Shown here: one piece after another, positions 43,379 through 51,685 of the stretch
Numbering within the stretch: the stretch's first letter is position 1
Layout: each line of letters begins with the position of its first letter
Assembly (NCBI GenBank): GCA_019359595.1
Contig: JAHHGZ010000039.1
Span: 22,138-86,137, forward strand
Reading direction: 5' to 3'
DNA length: 64,000 nt
Source of the DNA: Cyanomargarita calcarea GSE-NOS-MK-12-04C
GTDB lineage: Bacteria > Cyanobacteriota > Cyanobacteriia > Cyanobacteriales > Nostocaceae
Notes under the pieces: model-generated
Database searches by the model: none
What the model was told of the DNA's origin: nothing
What the model saw: the letters and a program-made list of their open reading frames with translations, nothing else
Translations under genes and position numbers: made by a program

Positions 43379-44665
43379 TCATGGCAATGTTAAATTAATC
43401 ACTGGACTATTTTTAGCTTGCTGACCGTTGACTCGAAGAATAACGCGATATTGTCCCGGTGGAACTGCTTGGGAGGCTTGCATTGCAAATCGTAACTGCT
43501 TTTGCAATGGTGTTGGTGGTAGTGGCGGTGATGTGGGAAGAATGGTCAGATCGTCGAAAAATTTAACCGTTTTACCATCTCGATATAAGGCAAGAAAAAT
43601 ATCATCCTCTACAGTACCGAGCAAAGAGCCTTGAATGTCTATCGTGGCATAGACATTTGAGTTAGTATTAGCTGGCTCGACACGAGTAATATCAGTAACA
43701 ATTACAGAATCCAAAATCGGTAAGAGATTCGCCACGAGGAGATTACTCGATCGTTGCCTGCCACTCGGTAAAACCTCTACCACCGACACTGGATGGCTTC
43801 CGGCAGAAATCAGCCTGCCGTCTAAAAGCGTGCCGTTCACATTACACGCGACTGAGGTGGGAGTCTGCGCGGTAACACTGAGTTCGACAGTTCCAAATTT
43901 TACTGCTAACCCAGAAAGATTTAAATCATTGCCACGAAGGGTCAAGGTTGAAGTCAGACTCGCTTCCAGCGTAGTGGGAGAGAGGCTATCAATCGTCGGT
44001 CCCAATGACGGCAAAACATCCACCATAATGCCTTTGTCATCTCGGATAATATTACCCTCCTGATAATTAATACCAACCAATAGGGTGTAGGATACAGGCT
44101 CGCTCGGCACAATCATCACCGGTCGAATTTCAAAACTGACGGAACAGCGATATTTATCATCTGGTCCCTGCATTAACTTAGACAATAGATCGGGTGGGGT
44201 TTGGTCAAACGTCAGTTTCAGTTCTTCAGGATTATCATTCAAGGTACTCAATATCGATGCTGTACTGCCCAACTGAAGAAATGAAGCGGATTGCAGGGCA
44301 CGTACCCCTTCCCCCAATAGCATATGAGCACCAATACTCTCACTGTTACCACTTTCATCAAAGGCTGTTAATACATATTTCAGTACCAGCCATAACGGAG
44401 GATTTTGTCCTGTATCTAACTCATAGTTTCTGAGGTTGGGATCGAATTGAATTTCGTATAAAAAAAGATTTAATCGAGGTATAGTCCCACCATTACCGCT
44501 CAGAGTTTCCGGTCTACCCACTGTGACATCTGAACCAGGACCGATCGTGATGTTAGAGACACTATCGGATAAAACCAGTTGTAATGTATGAACGCGATCG
44601 TATAGGTAATCTTTTAATACCTTGCTCACGGCTCCGATCGCTTTTCCGGTGTCTGCAAAGGGCAT
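43379..44665 (-). CDS. CIS tail terminator/cap protein (DUF4255, Pvc16-like) with IPT/Ig-like extension
   Basis: 428 aa. Residues about 5-215 form the DUF4255/Pvc16 N-terminal domain (AIGAVSKVLKDYLYDRVHTL, NLFLYEIQFDPNLRNYELDT, LVLKYVLTAFDESGNSESIG, then FEIRPVMIVPSEPVSYTLLV). This caps the distal end of sheath and tube. Residues about 225-320 are an IPT/TIG fold (GPTIDSLSPTTLEASLTSTL, TLRGNDLNLSGLAVKFGTVEL) and a last beta domain follows (about 330-425, QYRVILRVNGQQAKNSPVIN). The Ig-like extension could attach the capped end to another structure. In multicellular cyanobacteria such systems have been shown anchored to thylakoid membranes, but I cannot assign the anchor to this protein. Confidence 0.87.
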   Translation of the reverse strand: MPFADTGKAIGAVSKVLKDYLYDRVHTLQLVLSDSVSNITIGPGSDVTVGRPETLSGNGGTIPRLNLFLYEIQFDPNLRNYELDTGQNPPLWLVLKYVLTAFDESGNSESIGAHMLLGEGVRALQSASFLQLGSTASILSTLNDNPEELKLTFDQTPPDLLSKLMQGPDDKYRCSVSFEIRPVMIVPSEPVSYTLLVGINYQEGNIIRDDKGIMVDVLPSLGPTIDSLSPTTLEASLTSTLTLRGNDLNLSGLAVKFGTVELSVTAQTPTSVACNVNGTLLDGRLISAGSHPVSVVEVLPSGRQRSSNLLVANLLPILDSVIVTDITRVEPANTNSNVYATIDIQGSLLGTVEDDIFLALYRDGKTVKFFDDLTILPTSPPLPPTPLQKQLRFAMQASQAVPPGQYRVILRVNGQQAKNSPVINLTLP

Positions 44666-44677
44666 AATCGGGACTCC

Positions 44678-45571
44678 TCATCTAAGTCTCAGGTAGTGTC
44701 GGCTCAACCGGAATGGTTCAGCATCCGGGGCTTTTGTAGCCTGAGGGGGGACAATTGGCGGTGGAGCAATCTCTGGGGGTGGCGCTGCGATCGTCAGATG
44801 AATGCTGCCAATGGAAAGCACAAAATCTTGCTGAACCGTGGGTGGTTGCATCTGGGAATGACTGACTTGCTCTAACGCCAAGGCAGAGGGTTGATGATTT
44901 TTGAGAATAATCGGTTTTGTAGCATCCTCCTGAGGTAATCGATTTGGGGTTGGTCGATCGACGAGGACTTCTCGCACCTCCTCAAGGACTGTCGGTGTGC
45001 CTGCAACCCAATCTTGCACCACTTGCAAATAGGTCTGTGGAGTCAACGGTGTATCGGCTGCTTTCTGCGTGGTGACTGGTTCCACCTCAAGGGTTTCGAC
45101 AACCTCTGGGGGGCTAGCAACGGATGTCATCTTTTTTGGTTGCTTCTCTTGAGGGGCAGGGAAAAACGCATTTTCTTCAATAGCAGTTGGTATTTCAACC
45201 TGTTCTACAACGGTTAACTCTGGTGTTACTGGGGGTACAGTTGTTGGTGTTGCTTCTTTTGCGATCGGTGTGACGCGATCGCCGATATGCGGCACTTGCG
45301 AAACAGGAGGAGCTTCTTTTGCAGAAGACACCATTTCATGACCGATGGAACGATCGCTCACCTGAGTCTCTTGCAGACGTTGCACCATAGGAGACACCAA
45401 TTGAATCGGCTGTGGCACCACCACTTGATGATGCTCCTCTTGGATCGGGTTCTCCTCTGTAGTGGAATTTGCAGTGAAAATATCAGCCAGATCGTCGCTA
45501 TCCCTTTGAAAAGTTTCCGAGGATAAGTTAATCCCCGTTTGTTGCATCAGTTGGGAAACATAAGTACTCAT
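44678..45571 (-). CDS. Pro/Val/Glu-rich CIS-cluster protein of unknown function
   Basis: 297 aa from the ATG at 45571, which has GGGAGG 9 nt upstream and overlaps the stop of the preceding gene. Most of the chain is low-complexity and disordered: repeated VP, QP, PPT and EVE segments (QEEHHQVVVPQPIQLVSPMV, LTVVEQVEIPTAIEENAFFP, PPPEIAPPPIVPPQ). The N-terminus (STYVSQLMQQTGINLSSETF) and C-terminus (DAEPFRLSRHYLRLR) look ordered. Length and position (between tube-side and cap genes) would suit a tape-measure or assembly linker, but no alpha-helical tape pattern is visible. Not recognised; it could instead bind a membrane or partner protein. Confidence 0.62.
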   Translation of the reverse strand: MSTYVSQLMQQTGINLSSETFQRDSDDLADIFTANSTTEENPIQEEHHQVVVPQPIQLVSPMVQRLQETQVSDRSIGHEMVSSAKEAPPVSQVPHIGDRVTPIAKEATPTTVPPVTPELTVVEQVEIPTAIEENAFFPAPQEKQPKKMTSVASPPEVVETLEVEPVTTQKAADTPLTPQTYLQVVQDWVAGTPTVLEEVREVLVDRPTPNRLPQEDATKPIILKNHQPSALALEQVSHSQMQPPTVQQDFVLSIGSIHLTIAAPPPEIAPPPIVPPQATKAPDAEPFRLSRHYLRLR

Positions 45572-46419
45572 CAATGTTCCTCCCGATCGAGTCGAGCCAG
45601 ATAGGACTCCCGTCGCCATGCCGGAATGGCGAAGATTTCCGATTCATTCCAGTGGTAACGGGACGCTAAACGATGAACCATGTCCAAAAGTTGTTGTTGG
45701 GTATTACGGAAACGTTCTAATGCAAATGCACCAAAATCAATAGAATGAGAATCTTTTGCACCACAGTAGGGACATTGCACTTCAACCTGAAAATTTACTA
45801 ATGGGTCTATTTCCTCCATAGTTTGATTAAATGCTGGAATCCACTCTCCTTGGGCGATCGCATCCGAGTCTAGTTTTAATCGATCGTCTTCTCTTACAAG
45901 TGTCTTTAGCATGACCTGAGTTGCAGTATGTTCATCTTTAAATGATTGTTCTAACCATTTCAGTTGATCCGAACCCTTTGGTCTACGAATTCGGACTGTT
46001 TGATGACCGACTAGAATTTCAGGAAATTTTTCTGCATTTTTCAGGGACTGTAGCTCGCTTATCTCCTCCATCGAGAAATCGATTTCAATGCCTTCCTGGC
46101 ACGCTGAATTTAAACAACGTAATGGAATCATAAATGCATCCCGATCGCGAACAGTTGCGATCGTCAACAAACATTCAATTCGTTTCCCGATCTCCATATT
46201 CCAAAAGAACTGAGAATTAGGTTTTGCACCCCGGCGATCGTCTGTACAGCACTCAAGAATCTCTACCTCTAAATAGGGTCGTAAGGGTTGATTAAAATTC
46301 ACCTCCCGATCTTCTGCACAGTATCCAAAGGGACGGAGTGATAATTCACTCAAGGAAAATTCAGTTTTGAGTGTCTCAGGAATGCTGGGAAAAGGGACAC
46401 GATTGGGTTCAAGTCGCAT
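45571..46419 (-). CDS. CIS-cluster protein, possible baseplate/assembly chaperone
   Basis: 282 aa. N-terminal VPFPSIPETLKTEFSLSELS. The middle has RIECLLTIATVRDRDAFMIPLRCLNSACQEG. Later come CPYCGAKDSHSIDFGAFALE, and a helical end (LLDMVHRLASRYHWNESEIF then AIPAWRRESYLARLDREE). Cysteines in LNSACQ, CPYC and CAED could bind zinc. The C-terminal HWNESEI...IPAWRR pattern resembles small helical assembly proteins encoded after the tube gene in phage tails (tail assembly chaperone-like). I do not recognise the family with certainty. It lies 8 bp after the tube gene and is coupled to the next gene by an overlapping ATGA. Confidence 0.6.
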   Translation of the reverse strand: MRLEPNRVPFPSIPETLKTEFSLSELSLRPFGYCAEDREVNFNQPLRPYLEVEILECCTDDRRGAKPNSQFFWNMEIGKRIECLLTIATVRDRDAFMIPLRCLNSACQEGIEIDFSMEEISELQSLKNAEKFPEILVGHQTVRIRRPKGSDQLKWLEQSFKDEHTATQVMLKTLVREDDRLKLDSDAIAQGEWIPAFNQTMEEIDPLVNFQVEVQCPYCGAKDSHSIDFGAFALERFRNTQQQLLDMVHRLASRYHWNESEIFAIPAWRRESYLARLDREEH

Positions 46420-46427
46420 GATGTCTC

Positions 46428-46952
46428 TTAAGTATCTTTAGGAACATCACTCTTTTCATCCGGCTCTGTAGTTGATTTATCTCGCTCCCATCCATTCATT
46501 TCGATCTTCATCATCTCCACAGCAACGGCGTTCGCATTTGCATCTAATGCCGGAATTGCTGTAAATTCACTCACCCAGCAATCATGCAAGAAATAACGTA
46601 AGGCAACGTGACCTTTTTCATTCAGTACTTCTAAAACGAGTTCTTTCTTGTAATTGGCCAAATCCATTGCTGTATCGCCTGCATAGGGATGCACCTTATC
46701 TGCCCACGCTTCAAACTCTAGATCGTGGGTAATGCCACGTTCTAGGGTTAACCCATCATAGGTGGTGCGCCCTGGTGACTTGTGATCGGTGCTGTTCTCA
46801 CCCCCCGAGCGATAGTTCACCACCTGGGTTGTACGCTTCAGTGCGCCTACTTTTGATACACCTAAAACCGTTTTTCCGTCCCATCTCACGCGGAATTTAT
46901 AGTTCTTATAGGGATCAATACGATGGGCATTTTTGACAAATCCGTTAGCCAT
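46428..46952 (-). CDS. CIS inner tube protein (gp19/Hcp-like)
   Basis: 174 aa. RIDPYKNYKFRVRWDGKTVL, then GVSKVGALKRTTQVVNYRSG, TTYDGLTLERGITHDLEFEA, and DCWVSEFTAIPALDANANAV then AVEMMKIEMNGWER form the complete gp19-type tube fold. It stacks as hexameric rings inside the sheath and carries cargo in its lumen. Very strong Shine-Dalgarno (AGGAGGT, about 46963-46969). Only one tube gene is present, so both the first ring and the shaft rely on it and on the Afp7-like initiator. The C-terminal tail (DKSTTEPDEKSDVPKDT) is charged and probably flexible. Confidence 0.94.
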   Translation of the reverse strand: MANGFVKNAHRIDPYKNYKFRVRWDGKTVLGVSKVGALKRTTQVVNYRSGGENSTDHKSPGRTTYDGLTLERGITHDLEFEAWADKVHPYAGDTAMDLANYKKELVLEVLNEKGHVALRYFLHDCWVSEFTAIPALDANANAVAVEMMKIEMNGWERDKSTTEPDEKSDVPKDT

Positions 46953-46993
46953 GCGCTACCTCCTGAAGTACGCATTAGAAATTTAGAATTACT

Positions 46994-47123
46994 TAGGACT
47001 TACGCAAAAACTCTCTTAAACTCTTATTTCTTCCCGTACTACCCTCCAAGAAGGCGTACAGCGTCTATCGCGTCTGAGCGGTTCCATAAATCAAGGTTTT
47101 TGGTAATTTCTGCGTAAGTCCTA
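46994..47123. mobile_element. MITE family A, copy 3
   Basis: The left end TAGGACTTACGCAAAAACTC then TCTTAAACTCTTATTTC and the right end TGCGTAAGTCCTA are inverted repeats. The core is shorter and diverged (130 bp against about 150-170). It fills the gap between the sheath and tube genes; the sheath stop codon begins at the next base. Confidence 0.82.
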
Positions 47124-49571
47124 TTACTGAAGGTCACCTGCAATCTGTTGAATTTTGATAATCACAAATTCAGCAGGTTTGAGGGGAGCAAAGCCAACTT
47201 CAATATTGACAATGCCCAAGTTGCGATCGGCTTGAGTAGTCGTCTCGCTATCACACTTAACGAAATAGGCTTTATCCGGGGTACTCCCCTGAAAGGCTCC
47301 CTGCCGGAATAACCCATTCATAAAGGCGTTGATATTCAGCCGAATTTGCGCCCAGAGTGGTTCATCATTGGGTTCAAATACGACCCATTTTGTACCGCGA
47401 AAGAGCGACTCTTCCAAGAATAAAGCCAGCCGCCGGATGGGAATGTATTTCCACTCGGAACCAATATCATCCGAGCCATCCAGGGTTCGCGCCCCCCAAT
47501 TGACAAAACCACTAGGAAATTTCCGTAAACAGTTGACACCCAGCTTATTGAGCACCCCATTTTCTTTATCGGTCAGGTTCACCTCTAAGTCCAAAATGCC
47601 ACGTAGATCGGCTTCTAGACCCGCTGGTGCCTTCCAAACACCACGGGTTGCATCCGTTCTCGCTATTACCCCAGCAATCAATCCAGAGGCACCCATGAAT
47701 TTCTTCACCCCTGCATCACTGTATTGAATCTTGGGATAAAACACGGCTGAATAATCCTTCACAACCAATGCCCGGAGGCTATTGACTTTTGTACTATCTG
47801 CCTTGGGTCGATCGCCATCTGTCCAATCGATTGGCGAATCCATGAGCAAAAATGCCCGTTTCTGCTGACAGTAAATGCTGACCTCGCCGTAGAGGGCTTG
47901 GCGATCGCTATCACTAATATCACTGTCCTCTGGAATCACCATCAAATTAAACAAATCAACGCTGTCTAAAGCATGAAAGCCGGACTGATCTAATTCATTG
48001 CCAATAAAATCTTCCTTTGTCAGAGGATTACCATCATCATCCCGACCGATATCGCCTGCACCATCCTGATATGAACTCGTTCCCGTGGTGCCTAAAGCAT
48101 ACTGGCGAGTATTGCTTGTAAACAGGTTAGGGGTACCGCCAACCCCAATATTGGTGCCGCCACCGCCCTCATTTCCAGTCGTTAAGCTGAGGGTGCTATT
48201 AATGGTACCTGTAGTCGGAATCAACGCAAGGTGATAGCCCCAAACTTCAGCCCGGAAGGGCAAGGACGGGGTACTGTTAACCTTTTGGGCAACGATCGCT
48301 AACTTTTCGCGCACGCCATCGTTATGAGCATTGACCGCAGAGGCCAGCGCATCTCGATACCAACGATCGGTCCCAGACGTTGTTTGTAGTAAATTTGCAC
48401 CTGTTGTACTAAGTAAACTCACTGAGGTTCCAGAAACCGTTAGCTGATTGAAGGCATTTTGGGTCAAACTTGCGATCGCGTTAATATCCCCTGTCACAAA
48501 TGTTGCATTGGGAACAGGTCTAAAATTACTGTACCGTGTGACTTCGGTTCCACCCTGATCCAGACCCAGCATTAGTGACCCCGATAAATCATTGGTTGCG
48601 GCTCGCCGAATCCTCACGCTGGTTCGACTGTTAGCAGGTAAGGTGTTGGAAGCGATTCGCAAGACATAGAAATCGTCATGCACGAGTTGCCAGCTACAAG
48701 ATATCTGGAGTCCCGCAACTACAGCCCCCAAGAGGGCATTAATCCGAGTTTCTAGTTCGGTGGCGATCGCATCCCGATCGCCGCTAAATGCAGTGGGATC
48801 GGTCCGCAAATCTATCGGAATAAACTGGCCATCATTGACGGCGATCTCAAATTTACTACGAAGATTGGCAGAATCAGCCGGATAGATCAACTCATTCAAA
48901 GTTGTTGCTAGATCTGTGCCAGCAGTAGAAATGGGTCGCCGACTCTCACTATAGCCATCAATCGCTGGGGTTGCTGTAGCCAAGTTTAATCCACTCGCCA
49001 GTTCTAAGTCAATCAGCTTTGAGCTTTGCGTGACGAAATTGGGGGCAAATCGGGGTGAAGCCGGATTCATGGAGAGATTACTGAAGGATTCTGAGGCAAT
49101 TTCAGTATTTGCCACTCGATAAATAACTCTCAAGTTAAAGGTTTCATCCGGATTGGGAGTATTATAAGTTACTTCCAAATAAACAGCATTGCCCCAGTTC
49201 CCGGCATTTTTTGCCCTTGCTCGTAAAACGGCAATAGAAGGATTAGCGGCATCGACTGGATTGCTCGGATTACCTAAATTCTTCAGCACAACACTGGCTT
49301 TTTGAGCATTGTGAGCCACCCGGATGACGTAACAATCATTCCCCCCATTATCAAAAAACTGTTTAACACTAGCTGCCACATTACTAGAGGGATGAGAGCC
49401 GCTAAACTCCCGAATGAAATCAGCTACACTTAAACAGCGAACGGCTTTGTTGATGGGACCTTTAGTGGTGCGTCCTAAAAACGCTGCGATCGATGTGGAA
49501 ACCCCCGTAATGGTACGAACTCCACTCGGTACTTCTTGAATATAAACACCCGGATAGCTCACCGTGACCAT
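47124..49571 (-). CDS. CIS contractile sheath protein
   Basis: 815 aa. N-terminus SYPGVYIQEVPSGVRTITGV then STSIAAFLGRTTKGPINKAV is the classic sheath start. The C-terminus holds the conserved core: FMGASGLIAGVIARTDATRG, VWKAPAG, LNKLGVNCLRKFPSGFVNWG, YIPIRRLALFLEESLFRGTK, WVVFEPNDEPLWAQIRLNIN and NIEVGFAPLKPAEFVIIKI. Residues about 150-480 are a large variable insertion (LRSKFEIAVNDGQFIPIDLR, then LMLGLDQGGTEVTRYSN and a Gly-rich loop), expected to face outward. It is well above the 350-500 aa of typical eCIS sheaths. AGGAGG lies 7 nt before the ATG at 49571. It is first in the operon, with a MITE between it and the tube gene. Confidence 0.94.
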   Translation of the reverse strand: MVTVSYPGVYIQEVPSGVRTITGVSTSIAAFLGRTTKGPINKAVRCLSVADFIREFSGSHPSSNVAASVKQFFDNGGNDCYVIRVAHNAQKASVVLKNLGNPSNPVDAANPSIAVLRARAKNAGNWGNAVYLEVTYNTPNPDETFNLRVIYRVANTEIASESFSNLSMNPASPRFAPNFVTQSSKLIDLELASGLNLATATPAIDGYSESRRPISTAGTDLATTLNELIYPADSANLRSKFEIAVNDGQFIPIDLRTDPTAFSGDRDAIATELETRINALLGAVVAGLQISCSWQLVHDDFYVLRIASNTLPANSRTSVRIRRAATNDLSGSLMLGLDQGGTEVTRYSNFRPVPNATFVTGDINAIASLTQNAFNQLTVSGTSVSLLSTTGANLLQTTSGTDRWYRDALASAVNAHNDGVREKLAIVAQKVNSTPSLPFRAEVWGYHLALIPTTGTINSTLSLTTGNEGGGGTNIGVGGTPNLFTSNTRQYALGTTGTSSYQDGAGDIGRDDDGNPLTKEDFIGNELDQSGFHALDSVDLFNLMVIPEDSDISDSDRQALYGEVSIYCQQKRAFLLMDSPIDWTDGDRPKADSTKVNSLRALVVKDYSAVFYPKIQYSDAGVKKFMGASGLIAGVIARTDATRGVWKAPAGLEADLRGILDLEVNLTDKENGVLNKLGVNCLRKFPSGFVNWGARTLDGSDDIGSEWKYIPIRRLALFLEESLFRGTKWVVFEPNDEPLWAQIRLNINAFMNGLFRQGAFQGSTPDKAYFVKCDSETTTQADRNLGIVNIEVGFAPLKPAEFVIIKIQQIAGDLQ

Positions 49572-50062
49572 TGTTAAGTCCTCCTTAGTTCTTCCAAGCC
49601 CAGAGATGAATGTTTCCGATACACGTAATTAACCAAACAAAATTAATTATTGATTGTTTTCTAGGCAACAATTTCAGCCCAGATTTTCTGTAATTCAAGT
49701 TTTTATGTGTAGCTACTTTTAATTTTGCAGTAACTTGAATAGATAAAAGCTTGATTGTTCAGAAATCTTTACAATATTTACACTGAAATTTTTGCTAACT
49801 TAAAGCTATAAATTTTACTCCGTAAAAGAAATATTTCTAGCATTTTACAGTACCCTCTGGGTAGTTTTTACTTGCGTTTCGGACATCAAAAGCATAAGTG
49901 TCATGGGTGCGGCTCTTTTCAAAATAGGGTAAATTTTTTGAGTAAAAAATAAAAGGCTTGTCAGAAAATAGAAAGAGCTAATTAGCTGTAGCGGCTTGCA
50001 ATTATAAATCACTCGGCTTACAAACAAGTCAATTCCCGTCTGTTTAGCTAAAAAAGTACTCT

Positions 50063-50123
50063 GGCTCAAATTAAGTGCAACTAGACTTACAAACAAGTTT
50101 CCGGCTCAAATTAAGTGCAACTA
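50063..50123. repeat. 21-bp direct repeat, two copies 40 bp apart
   Basis: GGCTCAAATTAAGTGCAACT plus A occurs at 50063-50083 and 50103-50123. The segment ACTTACAAACAAGT between them also has a partner (CTTACAAACAAGT) near 50018. The period suggests a duplicated protein-binding or repeat unit upstream of the CIS operon. Confidence 0.6.
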
Positions 50124-50132
50124 AGTTTCAAT

Positions 50133-50154
50133 CCCACATGAGTACTCATGTGGG
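50133..50154. repeat. Perfect 22-bp palindrome
   Basis: Bases 50133-50154 are a perfect palindrome: the 11-bp half CCCACATGAGT is followed at once by its reverse complement. It could be an operator for a dimeric regulator or part of a cruciform repeat. It lies between the CIS promoter region and the second GNAT remnant. Confidence 0.6.
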
Positions 50155-50193
50155 TACTTCTTCCTTCTTTCTTCTTCCTTCTTTCTTCGTGAA

Positions 50194-50398
50194 ATGATTG
50201 CCGTCGATCTGTGATTATCAACGTCAAGGCATTGGAGCCGCTCTCATAGAGTTTGCTCTCTTATGGATGAAAGAGAAAGGTATGTCTGTTGCTATGGTCG
50301 AGACTGGAGGTGATCCTGGTCATGCACCAGCACGTTGTACCTATGAAAAGCTGGGTTTCGGGTTGTTACCAATTGCCAGGTACTTTAAGAAGCTGTAA
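50194..50398 (+). pseudogene. GNAT acetyltransferase pseudogene, copy 2 (N-terminus lost, frameshift)
   Basis: From ATG 50194 the sequence reads MIAVD, then a one-base shift near 50209 moves it to the frame encoding DYQRQGIGAALIEFALLWMK, EKGMSVAMVETGGDPGHAPA and RCTYEKLGFGLLPIARYFKKL, with stop at 50398. The acetyl-CoA-binding motif QRQGIGAA is present, but the N-terminal half is replaced by CTTCTTT short tandem repeats (50156-50188). The C-terminal 130 bp match 13182-13312 with about ten mismatches by eye. The frame from the alternative TTG at 50198 could still yield a 66-residue peptide, probably without function. Confidence 0.78.
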
Positions 50399-50420
50399 AA
50401 GGCATAAATTGTGAAAAAAA

Positions 50421-50454
50421 AGCGATCGCCTTGATTAACTTGCAGGCGATCGCT
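50421..50454 (-). terminator. Intrinsic terminator of the TerB-like gene
   Basis: AGCGATCGCCT (50421-50431) and AGGCGATCGCT (50444-50454) form an 11-bp stem with a 12-nt loop. On the minus strand it is followed by a run of seven T. The stem includes HIP1 sequence GCGATCGC twice. It lies 24 bp after the minus-strand gene end. Confidence 0.78.
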
Positions 50455-50477
50455 ATTATTACACTCATTGGTAGAGA

Positions 50478-51518
50478 CTAGGTGAACTCGATAGTCTCAA
50501 CAAACATCAAAATGCTTTCTTGAATACCTTCAGCTTCTTCTTCAAGAGAACCAGGAGTATCACCTTCAAAAAAGCTGCGCTGACTGCTAACAATATACAA
50601 AAATTCCCCATTGACAAATGCCATCAGCCCCCGGTAAGCATCCAACCTGCTGGCATTGCCGTTATTTTCTTGCTTGGAAATCGTGGAGCCTTGAGGCATA
50701 TCAACTAGGGCAAAATAAGCCCCCTCCAAAATGTCTGCAAAATATTCACTATGCTTGACCTTAGCATCTGGTAAATTGCTAACAATCGCGGTAGGGACAT
50801 ACTTCTCTACTAAAACTGATTGCAGATATTCTGGCAGCCCTACAGACTCCATTTCCTCGGACATTTCGGCAGGGATAGGATAATAATCAATTCGCAGCAA
50901 AGTGCCAAAATCATCAGAAAAACCAACTACCCCTTCTTGAGCTTGAATCCTACCGCCCTGTTGGGGGTCTACTGGTATCGGGACTGTAAAATTACCTAAA
51001 GGTGATTCATACTCATCAAGACTTGCGTCTATATCGACTACAGTCTCATCTTCGTCTTCATCTTCAACTTGTTCAAAAGCCGCAATCACCTCGCTAATAA
51101 TTTCTTTTGCTTCATCTTCCTCAAGTTCCAAGGCTTCCTGGAGTTTTTTGAGCAAATCATTTTTCCCCTCGGGAACAGCCAATTCTTGTTCGTCTATAAG
51201 CACTCCCACACCCGCTGCAAAAGCATCCAGGACTAAATCTTCTGTAAGCGATTGACAAGCAGTGTTAAACAGCGCTCCCAATCCTTCATCCCCAGCGATC
51301 GCCAGGATTTTATCGAGCATTTCTAACAAATCTTCATCTGAGTATTCTTCAAAGACCTCGAACCCCCAGAGAATATCCGCTATATCCTCTGCATCCACTG
51401 CAACATCTGTAGAATCAGCCATTGCGGTGACAACAGCAACTGCCGCTACCGCTTCTTCTGGGCTTAACTCTTGTGCTGAAACGTCTTCTGAACTAAAAAT
51501 CTTATCGTACTTGCCCAC
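50478..51518 (-). CDS. TerB-like domain protein, acidic
   Basis: 346 aa. Residues about 18-150 are helical and resemble a tellurite-resistance TerB-type domain: LSPEEAVAAVAVVTAMADST, IADILWGFEVFEEYSDEDLL, EMLDKILAIAGDEGLGALFN and VLDAFAAGVGVLIDEQEL. An acidic linker (QVEDEDEDETVVDIDASLDE) leads to a C-terminal alpha/beta domain (FGTLLRIDYYPIPAEMSEEM, YFADILEGAYFALVDMPQGS, AFVNGEFLYIVSSQRSFFEG), not recognised as a named family. No signal peptide or membrane segment. The divergent position beside the CIS promoter region does not by itself imply a link. It has its own terminator. Confidence 0.7.
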   Translation of the reverse strand: MGKYDKIFSSEDVSAQELSPEEAVAAVAVVTAMADSTDVAVDAEDIADILWGFEVFEEYSDEDLLEMLDKILAIAGDEGLGALFNTACQSLTEDLVLDAFAAGVGVLIDEQELAVPEGKNDLLKKLQEALELEEDEAKEIISEVIAAFEQVEDEDEDETVVDIDASLDEYESPLGNFTVPIPVDPQQGGRIQAQEGVVGFSDDFGTLLRIDYYPIPAEMSEEMESVGLPEYLQSVLVEKYVPTAIVSNLPDAKVKHSEYFADILEGAYFALVDMPQGSTISKQENNGNASRLDAYRGLMAFVNGEFLYIVSSQRSFFEGDTPGSLEEEAEGIQESILMFVETIEFT

Positions 51519-51685
51519 GATTTTGACCTCCGTGAATGGCTTTATAGCAATACCAGATAGAAAGTATCAATGGGTAGTTTAGCAATGCAGCGACTGCATA
51601 ACTTATTTACTTTCTAATTTTGGCAGTCATAGCTGAACTTCATACACTAAAATTCAGCTTATAACAAATTATTTAGCAAATCTTA

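Larger units (their letters stand above)
49572..50193. promoter_or_regulatory. Gene-free AT-rich region upstream of the CIS operon
   Basis: About 620 bp without a gene I can support. A small frame at 49845-50096 (minus) has no recognisable features. As the only long gap before the sheath gene it is the likely site of the main CIS promoter on the minus strand. No confident -10/-35 pair could be chosen by eye. It contains the direct repeats and palindrome listed separately. Confidence 0.4.

Noticed and set aside
14895..49571. Prophage
   Set aside because: No integrase, terminase, capsid, portal or lysis genes; the AAA+ ATPase, Pvc16-like cap and DUF4157 proteins identify a dedicated contractile injection system.
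49845..50096. 83-codon minus-strand frame upstream of the CIS operon
   Set aside because: No ribosome binding site, no recognisable motif, and it covers the repeat-containing AT-rich gap; its internal sequence matches low-complexity membrane-like chance frames.
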